Program-made: the position numbers and the translations under genes
Notes under the pieces: model-generated
The model's database searches: none
What the model was told of the DNA's origin: nothing
The model's input: the letters and a program-made list of their open reading frames with translations, nothing else
Shown: positions 53,652-63,700 of the stretch, piece by piece
How the letters are laid out: each line of letters begins with the position of its first letter
How positions within the stretch are numbered: position 1 is the stretch's first letter
DNA from: Diacronema lutheri
Lineage: Eukaryota > Haptophyta > Pavlovophyceae > Pavlovales > Pavlovaceae
Assembly: GCA_019448385.1 (NCBI GenBank)
Contig: JAGTXO010000017.1
Span: 124,001 to 188,000, forward strand
Direction: 5' to 3'
DNA: 64,000 nt

Positions 53652-54280
53652 CGCACGGCCGAGCCGCGCAGCGGTCGACGCTTTGCGGGCTCTGCCCAGG
53701 TCGCGCGCGGCTGGCGACGCGTACCGCATTCGGCACGCCCGTGCACGCCGCCACCCGTGGCCGAGCGCGCCGCACCAGCCGGCCCGCTCCAACCGCCGTG
53801 CGGATCACGGACGCTCGCTACGGCTCGTCGGCGCGCGTCACCTGCGCCGGCGGCCACGGCGCCGTCTGCTCCGGCCTCGTCGCGAGCAGCCCGACCGCTG
53901 CTCGCCGCCCGCACGCCGCCGCAGCAACGCTGCGCGTCGTGCTCCCCCGCTCGCCAAACGCGAAGAGCTCCCTCACAAGGACGTCCTTCCGAATGGCCCG
54001 CGCTGCACTCGGGGCGCTCGATCGTGCCCCTGATCGGATTTGGCTTGACCATCTATACGTACACGTTCATTGAGCATTTTCACGCGGCATGGGCCCAACA
54101 CAAAACCCGTTGTGTGCTCACTTTCTGCTCATCTCCCCGCAGGGGGTTGCACATTTTTCTCCCTCGTGCCGTCGCCGGCGAGCTGCTGCGGCGCGCGGCG
54201 GCGGCCATCGGCGCGCAGTGACGCAGCCTGGGCACCGCAGCCGCTGCGGCGCGCGACGCCCGCCGCAGCGTGCGCCCAGC
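53652..54280. other. Region 3' of the Fanzor gene; possible element end
   Basis: No supported coding sequence. From about 53,980 the base composition becomes less GC-rich (for example TGACCATCTATACGTACACG near 54,047). In known Fanzor and TnpB loci the guide RNA is encoded at or just after the nuclease gene and marks the element's right end, so this is where an omega-RNA would be expected. No target duplication matching a left end could be found by eye. Confidence 0.3.
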
Positions 54281-55153
54281 TCAGAGAAGCTCAACGGGCA
54301 GCTGCGCACGCACGGCCGTGCGCGCCGAGCGGCGGCGCAGCGAGGCTACGCCCGTGGCAACGGCCGCGCCCACTGCGAGGAGCAGCGCACCCGCGCCCGC
54401 CGCGTCGGCCAAGCGTCCGCGCTCGGTGGGCGCGCCCGCCGCGCGCTCGCTCGAGCGGAGCGCGGGCGTGGCGCACAGGCCGCAGGCGAGCGGGCACTCC
54501 AAGAGGGCCACTGATACGTGGATGCCCTTGGTGCAGTCCGACGCCTGCTTGAACGCCTTGCAATAGCCCTTCGTATCGACGCACGCCGCCGGCGGCGCGG
54601 CGCGCACGCACGGGGCGCACGAAGGCACCGCGCTGCTCACGGAGACGTTCAGGAAGGTGTCGGCCGGGCACGCGCAGAGCGATGCGGGCAGGTCGCATTC
54701 CAGCCCCGCGTCGGCCGGGCACGCCTTGCGCTTGTTGCACCGGACTGCGGTCATGCGCGCCTCGACCGCGTCCGCCGACAGCGGCGAGATGCACGCGACC
54801 GGCAGCGCGGGCGGCGAGAGCGGGCTGGGGCTCGGCGAGCGGCCGTGGACGCGGCCGGCGCCGACTGTGCGCGCCGGCGCGGCCGCCCCGGCCAGCACGG
54901 CGCTTGCGGGCAAACGCGCCGGGCTGAGCGACTGTGGCGGGGGCGGCGACGGCGGCGGGCTGGGCGACGGCGGCGGGCTGGGCGACGGCGGCGGGCTGGG
55001 CGACGGCGGCGGCGGGCTCGGCGGGCTTGGCGGGGGCGGGCTGGGCGGCGGGTTCGGTGGCGGCGGGTGCGGCGGCGAATGAATCCACCAGCGCATCGAC
55101 GGGTGCCGGCCCGAGCTGCCCATCGCGGCCAGCATCGCGACGGCGAGGAGCAT
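54281..55153 (-). CDS. Secreted/surface proline-rich protein with ShKT-like domain
   Basis: Single exon, 290 residues. The ATG at 55153 gives MLLAVAMLAAMGSSG, a signal peptide. Residues ~25-75 are SPPP/PSPPP repeats of the kind that are hydroxylated and glycosylated in algal cell-wall glycoproteins. A cysteine-rich region follows (CNKRKACPADAGLECDLP, CACPAD, CAPCVRAAP) and then CVDTKGYCKAFKQASDCTKG to LLECPLACGLC, with the six-cysteine spacing of a ShKT domain. A C-terminal hydrophobic helix (GALLLAVGAAVATGVASL) and RRR tail suggest a membrane anchor. Likely an extracellular matrix or cell-surface protein. Confidence 0.75.
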   Translation of the reverse strand: MLLAVAMLAAMGSSGRHPSMRWWIHSPPHPPPPNPPPSPPPPSPPSPPPPSPSPPPSPSPPPSPSPPPSPPPPQSLSPARLPASAVLAGAAAPARTVGAGRVHGRSPSPSPLSPPALPVACISPLSADAVEARMTAVRCNKRKACPADAGLECDLPASLCACPADTFLNVSVSSAVPSCAPCVRAAPPAACVDTKGYCKAFKQASDCTKGIHVSVALLECPLACGLCATPALRSSERAAGAPTERGRLADAAGAGALLLAVGAAVATGVASLRRRSARTAVRAQLPVELL

Positions 55154-55589
55154 CACCGCTTGAGCCCCTTCGCCCAGCGGAAGCTGCCAACGACCGTCCG
55201 ACTTCCCTTCGTTCAGCTCACTTTTCGCGTATTACTTATACTAACGACGCTTTCCGACGGGTCAACAGATGGGGTCAGGAAGTGCGCAGCGAGGCGCCAG
55301 GCGGAGCAGGCCCAAAGGCCCACACGCGCCTAGCCACCGCGCGCCGCCGCCCGCGCGCCGCCGCACCGGTGGCCGCCGTCAATCACACCACCGGCCGACG
55401 CGCACGCGCACGCCGAGGCCCGAAGATCGTCGGCGACGACCGCCACCCCCGAGCCGCCGCCTGCCACGTCGCCAAGCCGCCCGCCGCCGCTGCAGAGCGC
55501 GACGCCCGCCGCCAGCGAGCCGCCGCCCTCCCCGCCGCGTCGCAGCCCCCTGCCATTGGGCAGGTCCGGGACTGGGAAGGCCCTCCACG
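55154..55589. promoter_or_regulatory. Divergent promoter region, ShKT protein / acid phosphatase
   Basis: 436 bp between divergent starts. An AT-rich patch at about 55,222-55,245 (CGTATTACTTATACTAACG) is the strongest promoter-like feature, 70-90 bp upstream of the ShKT gene. The part nearer the phosphatase is GC-rich with nothing recognised. Confidence 0.4.
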
Positions 55590-57699
55590 ATGGCCGCCGG
55601 GCGAGCGTCGATCGCCTTCATCCTTCTCGTTCTCCCCGTCCTCTCCGAGTCGACCGATCCGGGCTCGCCGATGCCGTGCGGGGCGCGCCTCGTCGCCCTC
55701 ACCGTCGTCACTCGCCACGGCGACCGTTCGCCGCTCACGCCCGCGCTTTCGCGAGAGTTTTGGCGAGGCACACTCCCGTCGAGTGCTGAGCTGCAGGAGC
55801 TCGCGGCGGGGACGGTCGTGCACCGAGACCCGCCCGAGGCGGGCGCGCCGGCCGCGCCGCGCCGGGCTGTGCATTCTGCCGTTGGCGACGGCGTCTTTGG
55901 CACGTTAACGCGGCGCGGCGTCGAGCAGATGCGAGCGCTCGGCGGCAGCCTGCGCGCCGAGCTCCTCGCGCCGCGTCTGTTGACGGCCGCCTCGCGCGGC
56001 TGTGGCGTTGGCCCCGGCGGCGCGAGCGCGGGCGCGGCCGAGCGCGGATTCATCTCCGCGCACCTCGAGCCCGCGCAGCTCGCTCTCTTCTCGACCGATT
56101 TCCCGCGCACCATCCAGTCGCTGCAGGTGTGATCTTGTCCGGCGCGCGAACGCCGCGGACCCTGCCGCTTGCGCGCGCCATCTCTGGCGCGCGGTCGCTG
56201 TGGCACCGCGCGTTGGGCGCGCGCATGGCTGCACACGCTTGCGCACCTCACCAGCTCCCAAACGCGGGACCCGGCACGACTGCCATTGCGTGCGTCGCCC
56301 CTCTCTTGCCCCTCGCCCTCGACAGGCACTCTTGAGCGGCCTGTACCCGCCCGGCACGCGCGACGACTCCTCCGCCCCGCTCGTCATCAACGCGAGCCAC
56401 ACTGACCGAATGCTCCCGCAGCCCGAGCCAGCCATGCCGACACCGCGCCAGCGCGAGGCGCGCGCCCTCGAGGAGGCCGTGCGCGCCTCCGCCACGTTTG
56501 CCGCCAAGGAGGCCGAGATGGCGCCGCTCGCCGACCGTGTGCTACGCGCGCTCCTCCTCTCGCGCGCGCTGCCGTCGGCGCGCGCGCTGCTCGCGCCCGA
56601 CACGGCGAACGCGCCCGCGGTCGCTCCGATCGACGCGCACGAGCGCGCACCGCACGCCGGTGGGCCCAGCATGGTGGCCGTTGGCACGCAGCGCGTGCAT
56701 TGGGGTCGGCTCGCCGAACTCGTCATGTGCCTGCGCGAGCACGGCCTCCTCGCGCGCTTGAACGCAGCGGCGCGCGCCGCCGCGGCGCTCGAGCCCGCGG
56801 CCGCGCGGCCCGGCAGCGACGGTGCGGCGGCGCGCCGTGAGCTCGAGTCGCTCGCCGGCTGGGAGCTTCGCGACGTGCGCGGCGCGGCGCGTGCCCTCGG
56901 CGACGCGTCGTTGGGCGCGCGCGCCGACGCGCCGGAGCGCGACGTCGGCATCACCGACGCCGACGTCGACGCCATCGTGCAGCACGCAGCATGGCGGTGG
57001 TTCTGTGTGCTGCGTGCGCCACGCATCGCCGACCTCACGATGGGCCCACTCGTGGCCGAGCTGCTCGTCGGCGCGGCGCGCGCGGCGGCCGCCGCGGCGC
57101 GCGACGCCGCCGCCGAGGCGCGCGCGCGCGCGGCGGGCGGTGGCGCGGCGGCGATGGCGGCGCGCGCCGCGCGCGCGGCCGCATGCGCCGCGCCGTCGGC
57201 GCGCGGCGCGCGCGGCGCGTGCGAGCGGCTGCGCGTCTACTCGGCGCACGATGCGACGATTGTCGGCCTCCTCGCTGCGTTCCGGCTCGGCGCACCGGAC
57301 CACTGGCCGGCATACGGTGCATTGCTCCGCGTCGAGATCCTCGCCGATGCCGATGTTGGCGGCGACGACGGCGGGTGCAGCGGCTTTGTCGTGCGATTCC
57401 TGCTCGGTGGCCAGCCGCTGCCCTTCTTGCCCGGCGGGCCGGCAGACGGCGCGCGCGCGACGGGCGTGGCGCACGCCCTGCCCCTCGACGCGCTGCTCGT
57501 CTGGTTCGGCGTCAAGCACGAGGCCGAGGAGGCGGTGGACGCGGACATGGCGGCGGACGCGGAGCGCAAGCCGCGCACCATCGACGACGTGGCGCCCCAC
57601 GCGCACGCCCTGGGCGAAGCGCCGGCGGGTGGCAGAGGCGCACCGGGCGGAGTGGCGTCCGCGCGGCCTGGTCCTGAGGCCGGGCGCGACGAACTGTGA
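55590..57699 (+). CDS. Histidine acid phosphatase (branch 2), secreted, 2 exons
   Basis: Exons 55590-56126 and 56326-57699 (GTGTGA..GACAG, phase 0) give 636 residues. The start MAAGRASIAFILLVLPVLSE is a signal peptide. Residues ~40-50 hold VVTRHGDRSPL, the RHGxRxP phosphate-binding motif with the catalytic His. FSTDFPRTIQS and SGLYPPGT are family features, and YSAHDATIVGLLAAF near the C-terminus carries the HD proton donor. Enzymes of this branch hydrolyse phosphomonoesters or phytate in lysosomes, the secretory path or outside the cell; here phosphate scavenging or lysosomal turnover is likely. Inserts rich in Ala make it longer than the usual 400-450 residues. The 3' flank holds a partial copy of exon 2. 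Confidence 0.85.
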
Positions 57700-57918
57700 C
57701 GTAAATGCGCTGTGCGGTGCGATTCCTTCTCGGCGGCCAGCCGGCGGACGCTTCCTGTATTCTTGCCCAGTGGCTCGGGCGCTGCTGCCGGGGTGACACC
57801 GCGGGTATGGGCCCGCACGTCGGGGATTTGCGTTGAGCAACGCCAGGGAGCGAAGGGCCAACCAGCAGCTCGACTTCGACGGAAGTGCCCGTCGATGGCT
57901 TTGCACATCGGCACTAAG
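57700..57918. other. 3' flank with a degraded partial copy of phosphatase exon 2
   Basis: GTGCGATTCCTTCTCGGCGG CCAGCCG at about 57,717 repeats GTGCGATTCCTGCTCGGTGG CCAGCCG of exon 2 (about 57,391), followed by a shared TTCTTGCCC. The frame over the copy reads VRFLLGGQP again, then diverges. Either a decayed tandem duplication or an alternative tail. Confidence 0.55.
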
Positions 57919-57923
57919 TAAGT

Positions 57924-58362
57924 ACTGCCCGTTGGGTCTGAGTTCGCGGACGAAGGAATAGGAGAGACCCGCGCGCGAAAAAGCGAAAATGGCCGCGAGA
58001 GGTGCGCGCGCGCGTCGCGTCGGCCCCGCGGGAGGTGGCGCGGTGCGTGTCGCGCTATGCGTGTCGCCGCTGCGCGTGGGGGTTCCTGACATACCCGGGA
58101 ACCCCGCTCTCATAACCGCGACACGTGCAGGCGGCGCGGCCGCAGCGCCGCGAGCGGCGTCATCATCGGCGTCGGTCGCGGGCACCGGCTCTCGGTCGAG
58201 GTCATGAAGATCATCCTGTGGCGGCTATTTTCTCGGCAGGAGCGCGGTGAGGATTGCGGATGACCTCCACACATCCACCGACACGCTCACGGAGTCGATC
58301 GTCCGCGCCACCATCGAGCGGTACGAGGCCACCGGCATCGTCGATTCCCAGCCGAACAAGCC
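57924..58362 (+). repeat. Left terminal inverted repeat
   Basis: 439 bp, reverse complement of 60257-60695. Contains an open frame of 72 codons (57989-58207) identical in both arms, and at the inner end the transposase-like RIADDLHTSTDTLTESIVRA. The frame of 72 codons is not considered a gene. Confidence 0.92.
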
Positions 58363-59400
58363 ACACGCTCGGTGAGCCGGCAGCGGACGGCGGCGTCGCG
58401 GACGGTGTCGCCGTGCCGGCCCCGGGTTCCCAAAATGGCCAGGACCCCGCCGCCGCAGCTGCGACATCCGCCGCGCCCGGTCCGCCGGCCGGCGCAGGCG
58501 CGCTCGCGGCCCTCCGCTTGGACGCGGACGCCGGCGCGCGCGCTGGCGTTGGTCGCGTCAAGGTCGCGCGCGCCGGTCCGTTGGACAAGGCGATAGCCGA
58601 CAAGATGACGCGAGCGAAGCGCAAGGCCGACCAAGACGAGGCCGATCGCGCGCGCGAGACCTCGGCGCCGGCTGGGGCGCGACCCCGCGTGCCGAGGGTT
58701 ACCATGTACTCGCCTACAACAATTGGCGCGCTGCCGCAGCGCTCGTCTCGCAAGCCCAGCGCTGGCGCAACGAAGCCGCCCAAGAAAGCGGCTCCAGTGC
58801 GCGCCCTCGCCGGCGGCGGGGCCGGCGCGAAGGCCGGTAGCTCGAGCGCGCTGCCGGCGGCCGAGCCGGACGAGCACGAGCCGGACGAGCACGAGCCGGC
58901 GCGTGGGCTTGCGGCGGTGCCCGCGCAGGATTCGCTCAAGTCGTGGCGGACGACTCCGAGGAGGAGGGGAAGGCTTTGGAGACGCTGCGCGTGTACCTCG
59001 TGTCCTTTGACGCGTACGTTAATGCCCTCTACGTTGATGCCCTCAAGCCGGGCGAGCCATTGTGCGTCAAGCTGGGCGCCAACTCGGGGGACAACGATGC
59101 GATCACTCGCGTGCAAGCTTTAAAAAGGGCCAAGCTCCTCTTCAGTATAGCGCGGAGGCCGCGGAGCTCGCCAAGTCGGAGGCCGCGCGCACGCAGAGGA
59201 GAACAAGGTGCACTTTGCGCCTGCGCTCGGGGAGAAGGCGCAAGCGCAGGCCCGGTCGGCTGAGACGCGCGCCAACAAGGACGAGGCGGCCGCAAAGGCG
59301 GCGGAGATCAAAGCCGCGCAGCTTGAGGAGCGGACGGCGGAGACGAGCGATGTGTCGGCGCGCCGGCCCGGCGCGCGAGACGCGTCGCGCCGCTAATCGC
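58363..59400 (+). CDS. Cargo-like coding fragments inside the transposon
   Basis: Plus-strand pieces: LDKAIADKMTRAKRKADQDE near 58,580, a Lys/Pro/Ala linker with two DEHEP repeats, LETLRVYLVSFDAYVNALYV near 58,975, and an Ala/Lys/Glu coiled coil (KAQAQARSAETRANKDEAAA KAAEIKAAQLEE-type) at 59,240-59,340. They lie in different frames, so the gene is either spliced or damaged. No family is recognised; the coiled coil and basic linker suggest a structural or DNA-binding role. Confidence 0.35.
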
Positions 59401-59980
59401 GCTCGACCGGCGAAGACGGTGAGGATGACGAAGCAAGCGCTTCCGCGCCGCTACGCGCTCTCGTTGGTCTACAAGCAGCCGACGGCTTTTACGCGCTGGT
59501 CGAGAGCCGCGACGTGCTCACCACGCTCCTACGCTCGACGCACGACTCGGCTCACGGCAACCTGCCGCAGCCGCCTCACTCCCTTCGGCTCTACCGGATC
59601 GGCATCAGCGAGAGGTCGGCGCGCCCGCAGTGTTCGTCCGCCTGACGCTGATCACCGACGATGCTGACGTGGCGCGCAGGTTTTACGCGCCGAGCGGCGC
59701 GCAGCAGGACTTGGACATCTGCATTCTTTACCTTGTCGTCGAGGTGACGCCCCCGCCCAAGCACCCTGGCAAGGTCGGTGGCGGCAGGTCGGTGGCGGCG
59801 GCCTCGTGGCGTCGGGCGGCTGGGCCGGCGCGTTCGGTGCCTGCTCCGCGCCTGTGCCGGCGCCGCAGTCCATTGCTCCCACTATGCCGGCCGCTCAGAG
59901 CGTGGCGCTCGCGCAGCAGGTCGCGCAGGCGCTCGAGTTGTGCAAAGTTGGCTGGGATGCGACCGCGCAGGCGTGAATCT
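59401..59980. other. Non-coding or degraded interior of the transposon
   Basis: Short open pieces on the plus strand (LVYKQPTAF near 59,465; VRLTLITDDADVARRFYAPS near 59,640; LDICILYLVVEV near 59,715) suggest a decayed gene. No motif is recognised. Confidence 0.3.
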
Positions 59981-59984
59981 AGGC

Positions 59985-60415
59985 TGCTGAGCACATCAAC
60001 AGCAGCGTCGAGCACGCGCAGCTGTTCCTCAGCATGCCCGAGGTGTTCTTCTTCGTCGCGGGCCGCTTGGACGCGCTGCATCTTCTTGAGCGAGAGGCCG
60101 GCGGCGCAGAGGTTGTAGTGAATGTACTCGCGCGTGAACGCCTTGAGCGTGACGGCCTGCAGCTCGGCCGCAATCTCGCTTAAGTAAAGTCACGGTTGCT
60201 CCGCCATGATCGCGAGCATCAGCTCCTGGTCGGGCTCGCTCATGAGCTTCGCGCACGGCTTGTTCGGCTGGGAATCGACGATGCCGGTGGCCTCGTACCG
60301 CTCGATGGTGGCGCGGACGATCGACTCCGTGAGCGTGTCGGTGGATGTGTGGAGGTCATCCGCAATCCTCACCGCGCTCCTGCCGAGAAAATAGCCGCCA
60401 CAGGATGATCTTCAT
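59985..60415 (-). pseudogene. Tc1/mariner/IS630-like transposase, N-terminal remnant
   Basis: On the minus strand: GRSAVRIADDLHTSTDTLTE and IVRATIERYEATGIVDSQPN (first helix-turn-helix), SEPDQELMLAIMAEQP, then YLSEIAAELQAVTLKAFTRE, YIHYNLCAAGLSLKKMQRVQ and AARDEEE (second helix-turn-helix and the 'S.KK..R.A..RDE' linker of this superfamily). A stop separates the two halves and no catalytic DD[E/D] part follows. It ends in LDAAVDVLSSLDSRL, not family-like. Confidence 0.65.
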
Positions 60416-60695
60416 GACCTCGACCGAGAGCCGGTGCCCGCGACCGACGCCGATGATGACGCCGCTCGCGGCGCTGCGGCCGCGCCGCCTGCACGTGTCG
60501 CGGTTATGAGAGCGGGGTTCCCGGGTATGTCAGGAACCCCCACGCGCAGCGGCGACACGCATAGCGCGACACGCACCGCGCCACCTCCCGCGGGGCCGAC
60601 GCGACGCGCGCGCGCACCTCTCGCGGCCATTTTCGCTTTTTCGCGCGCGGGTCTCTCCTATTCCTTCGTCCGCGAACTCAGACCCAACGGGCAGT
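60257..60695 (-). repeat. Right terminal inverted repeat
   Basis: 439 bp, reverse complement of 57924-58362. Its inner end codes the first transposase helix-turn-helix on the minus strand, in frame with sequence beyond the arm, so this side preserves the original gene context. Confidence 0.92.
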
Positions 60696-60766
60696 TAAGT
60701 AGTCTTCAGGTCGCACAGTGAATTTTGGAGCGCCCGGTCGAGGAGCGGAGGCAAACCGGGTTGGCG

Positions 60767-63700
60767 ATGATGCTCGTCGGCGGCGCCGACATGTGGGTGC
60801 GCGTGCCGCAGTACACGCGCGAGCAGCTGCTCGCGCTTAGGCCTCGGCCTCCGCCCGACCAGCCCGAGTATGCCGGGCCCAGCGGCAACGGCGCATACGA
60901 CCCGGCCAACGGCGCGTATGGCGCGTTTGGCGCGGGCGCGCGCGGCGCGGCGTGGGAGTCGTCATCAGAGGCAGAGAGCTCGCAGTGGTGCGTGGACGGG
61001 ACGCGCTGGTACGCGCCCGTCTTTGACGACATCTCTGCCGGTGGCGGCCCGAGCAGCGACGACGACGATGACGGCGACGACGGCGACGATGGCGACGACG
61101 GCGAGAGCGACGGCCGGATCAACGGCGCCGCGCTGAGCGACGCGGCGTCGGCGCGCGCGGCGGCGGGCAGCAGATCCCCGCGCGCAGGGCGTGCGCGATC
61201 GGTCGCGCGCGTGTGCACGCCACCGCGCGCGGTACCGAGCTGGACTTGCGCCGACCTGCCAATCCCGCCGTGCAGGCACGCGGCGCGTGCGCCCTCCCCT
61301 TCCTCCTCCGTGTTGGCCGCCGCGCTCCTCACGCCGCTGCCCGCGGCCGTCACGGCGGCGTGCGCCGGCGTGGCCGGTGGAGTCTCGCTCCTGCCGCCGC
61401 CGCCGGCCTGCCCGCCGCCCCCGCCATCCGCGCCGCTCGCACCGCCCGCCGCTGCGCTCGCCGCCGCGCCCGCCTCAACGTGCGCAAGAGCCGCGCCGCC
61501 GTCCGCGGGCCCGCCCGTCGCCCCGGACGTGCACGCCCTGCTGCACGCCGGCCTGTGCGCGTACGCGGACGAGGTGCAGCGCGGCTTCCGCGCGCAGCTC
61601 GCCGCGCGTAACCGTTTGATACAACGGCTGGGTGAGAGTGTGCGCAGGTCCGTTCGCACCCGCGTGCACGTCCGCGCCTCGCGTGCGCGCGCGTGGCATC
61701 CCCACCCTGCCAGCACGGCGCTGGTCGCCGAATCTCGCGCTCGTCGTCTCGCGCGTCGGGCGCGCACGTGGGCGGTGGCGTCGCGCGCACGCGGCGGCGA
61801 GCCCTGGCGCGCAGCGTTTTTGGTTGTGTGTGTGGCCCTGGGCACTTGACCCCAATAACGCATCCCTGGCCCCGTGCTCCAGAGGGGCCGCTCGTCGCGC
61901 CGCGCGAGTGCGCGCCGCGCCGCGCGAGGCCTGCCGCCGACGCGCGGATTCCTTCCCCTGCCTTCCTTTTTCACGATGTCCCCGCTTCCCGCCTGCCTCC
62001 CTCCTACGCGCAGGCTGTGGCCTGGCAGCTGCCTCAAGGTGTACGGCTCATGCTCCGCCATGCTGGCATCCGCACAGTCAGATCTCGACTTGGTTGTCTG
62101 TGACTGGCTGCCTGTCACCATGTTGCAGGTGACAGCACGGGCGCATGCACCCGCAACCCGTGCCCTGGACATCGCCGCCGCCATCCGCGCACGCGCGCCG
62201 CGCGCGGCTGACGCGCGCCGCGCGCCACGTGCCGCGCGCCGCGCGCCGTGCTGCGCCCCATCCCCACCATACCCGCCCGCCGCACACGGCACATCCTTCG
62301 CATCAGGCGTGCAAGACGACCGGCGCGAGCCGCGCGCTGCAAGCCGAGTGCGTGCAGAGGCTCGCCATGGCCCTTCGCTCGGCCGAGTGCCAAGCCTTTG
62401 CAACTGACGTTGCGGTAACGGCCTCAACCGTCCCCATCGTCAGCTTTGCGTCGCATCTGCTCCCAAAGCGGCGGCGAACGCGGGCAGGCGCGCACCCTGA
62501 CGCCGCGGCGGCGAGGACTGCGACGCGCGCGGCGGTGGGCGCGCGCCGCCCGGGCGCTGGCGTGGGCATGAGCGACGTGGCCAGCGGCGCGCGCGCCGAC
62601 GGCGTTGGCGACGAGGCCGACGCGGACGCGGGCGACGGTGCTGGCGACGGCGACACGCGCGCGGCCAAGGGCGCGAATGCCGCGCGCAGCGCCGGTGGCG
62701 GCGGCGCCTCCCACGGCGCACACCGCGGCGCGGACGGCGCGCTGCGCGCTGGCGCTTCCCCGGACACATCGGAAAGTAACGGTCGCATCCACGTGGACAT
62801 CAGCTTCTACGCGCCAGGCCACCATGGCCTTCGCACGATGGAGGTGATGCGCAGACTTGTCGCGACAAACCCACCGCTCGTGCCCATTGTGCTCTTTGTC
62901 AAAGCGCTGCTCAAGGCCGCCGGGCTCAACCGGCCGTTCACGGGCGGCCTCTCGTCGTATGGCGTCGTGATCTTTGCGATGCGCCTGTTACGCGATGAAT
63001 ACCGATCACTCGCCGAAGGCGCGGCGGACGCGGCGGAGGCGGAGGCGGCGGTGGCGAGGCAGGCGCTGAGCGAGCACGTCGCGTCGCACGCCGCCGCGCT
63101 CGCCGCCGCCGCCGCCGCGGGCGCGGCGGCGGCCGCGGGCGGCGGTGACGCTGCGAATATTGCCGAGGCGGGCGCGGCGGCCGCCGCCGCGTGCGTGGCG
63201 AGCGGCGACGGCGGCGGCCGCGGCGGTGCAACGCTGCCCGCCGCCGCCGCCGCGTCCGCCGCCCTCGCCGCGGCGAGCGGCGGCGCAGCCTGTCTGCCGC
63301 TGCTACCGCCCGCGTCTCCTCAAGCGCACGCCCAGCTCGCCGCCTCCACCTTCATGGCGCACATGCTCCCCTCCGCAATCGCCGCGCACCGCCTCTCGGC
63401 CGCAGCCATCGGTGCGCCGCTGCTCCCGCCGACCGCGGCCGCAAGCGCTCTTGCACTCGCGCCACAGCGCCCGCCCGGCGCCGCCGATCGCGCCACGCCC
63501 GGCGCGGACTCGTTGAACGGCGTCGGGAACGGCGTCGGGAACGGCCTGCCCGAGACCCTGCCTGCGGCCACGGAGCTGCTGCTGCTCACCAACTTGGGCT
63601 GTGTCCTCACGCGCCTGCTCGGCAGGCTCTCCGACGGCAACTTTTCACCTGAGCATGAGGTACGGAAGCTGAGGCCAAAAGCGCCGCGCGCGCGCCCCGT

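Larger units (their letters stand above)
57924..60695. mobile_element. DNA transposon, 2,772 bp, with 439-bp terminal inverted repeats
   Basis: Two essentially perfect inverted arms of equal length (57924-58362 and 60257-60695) start ACTGCCCGTTGGGTC. TAAGT flanks both sides (57919-57923 and 60696-60700), read as a 5-bp target duplication. The arms carry the helix-turn-helix start of a Tc1/mariner/IS630-like transposase pointing inward on both sides, and its continuation is found only next to the right arm. No DDE catalytic core is seen, so this copy is non-autonomous. Near-identity of the arms implies a recent insertion or conversion. It lies between the acid phosphatase and the poly(A) polymerase gene, ending 66 bp before the latter's ATG. 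Confidence 0.88.

Noticed and set aside
57989-58207. 72-codon ORF repeated at 60412-60630
   Set aside because: It lies wholly in the terminal inverted repeats and is duplicated only because the arms are; no motif.
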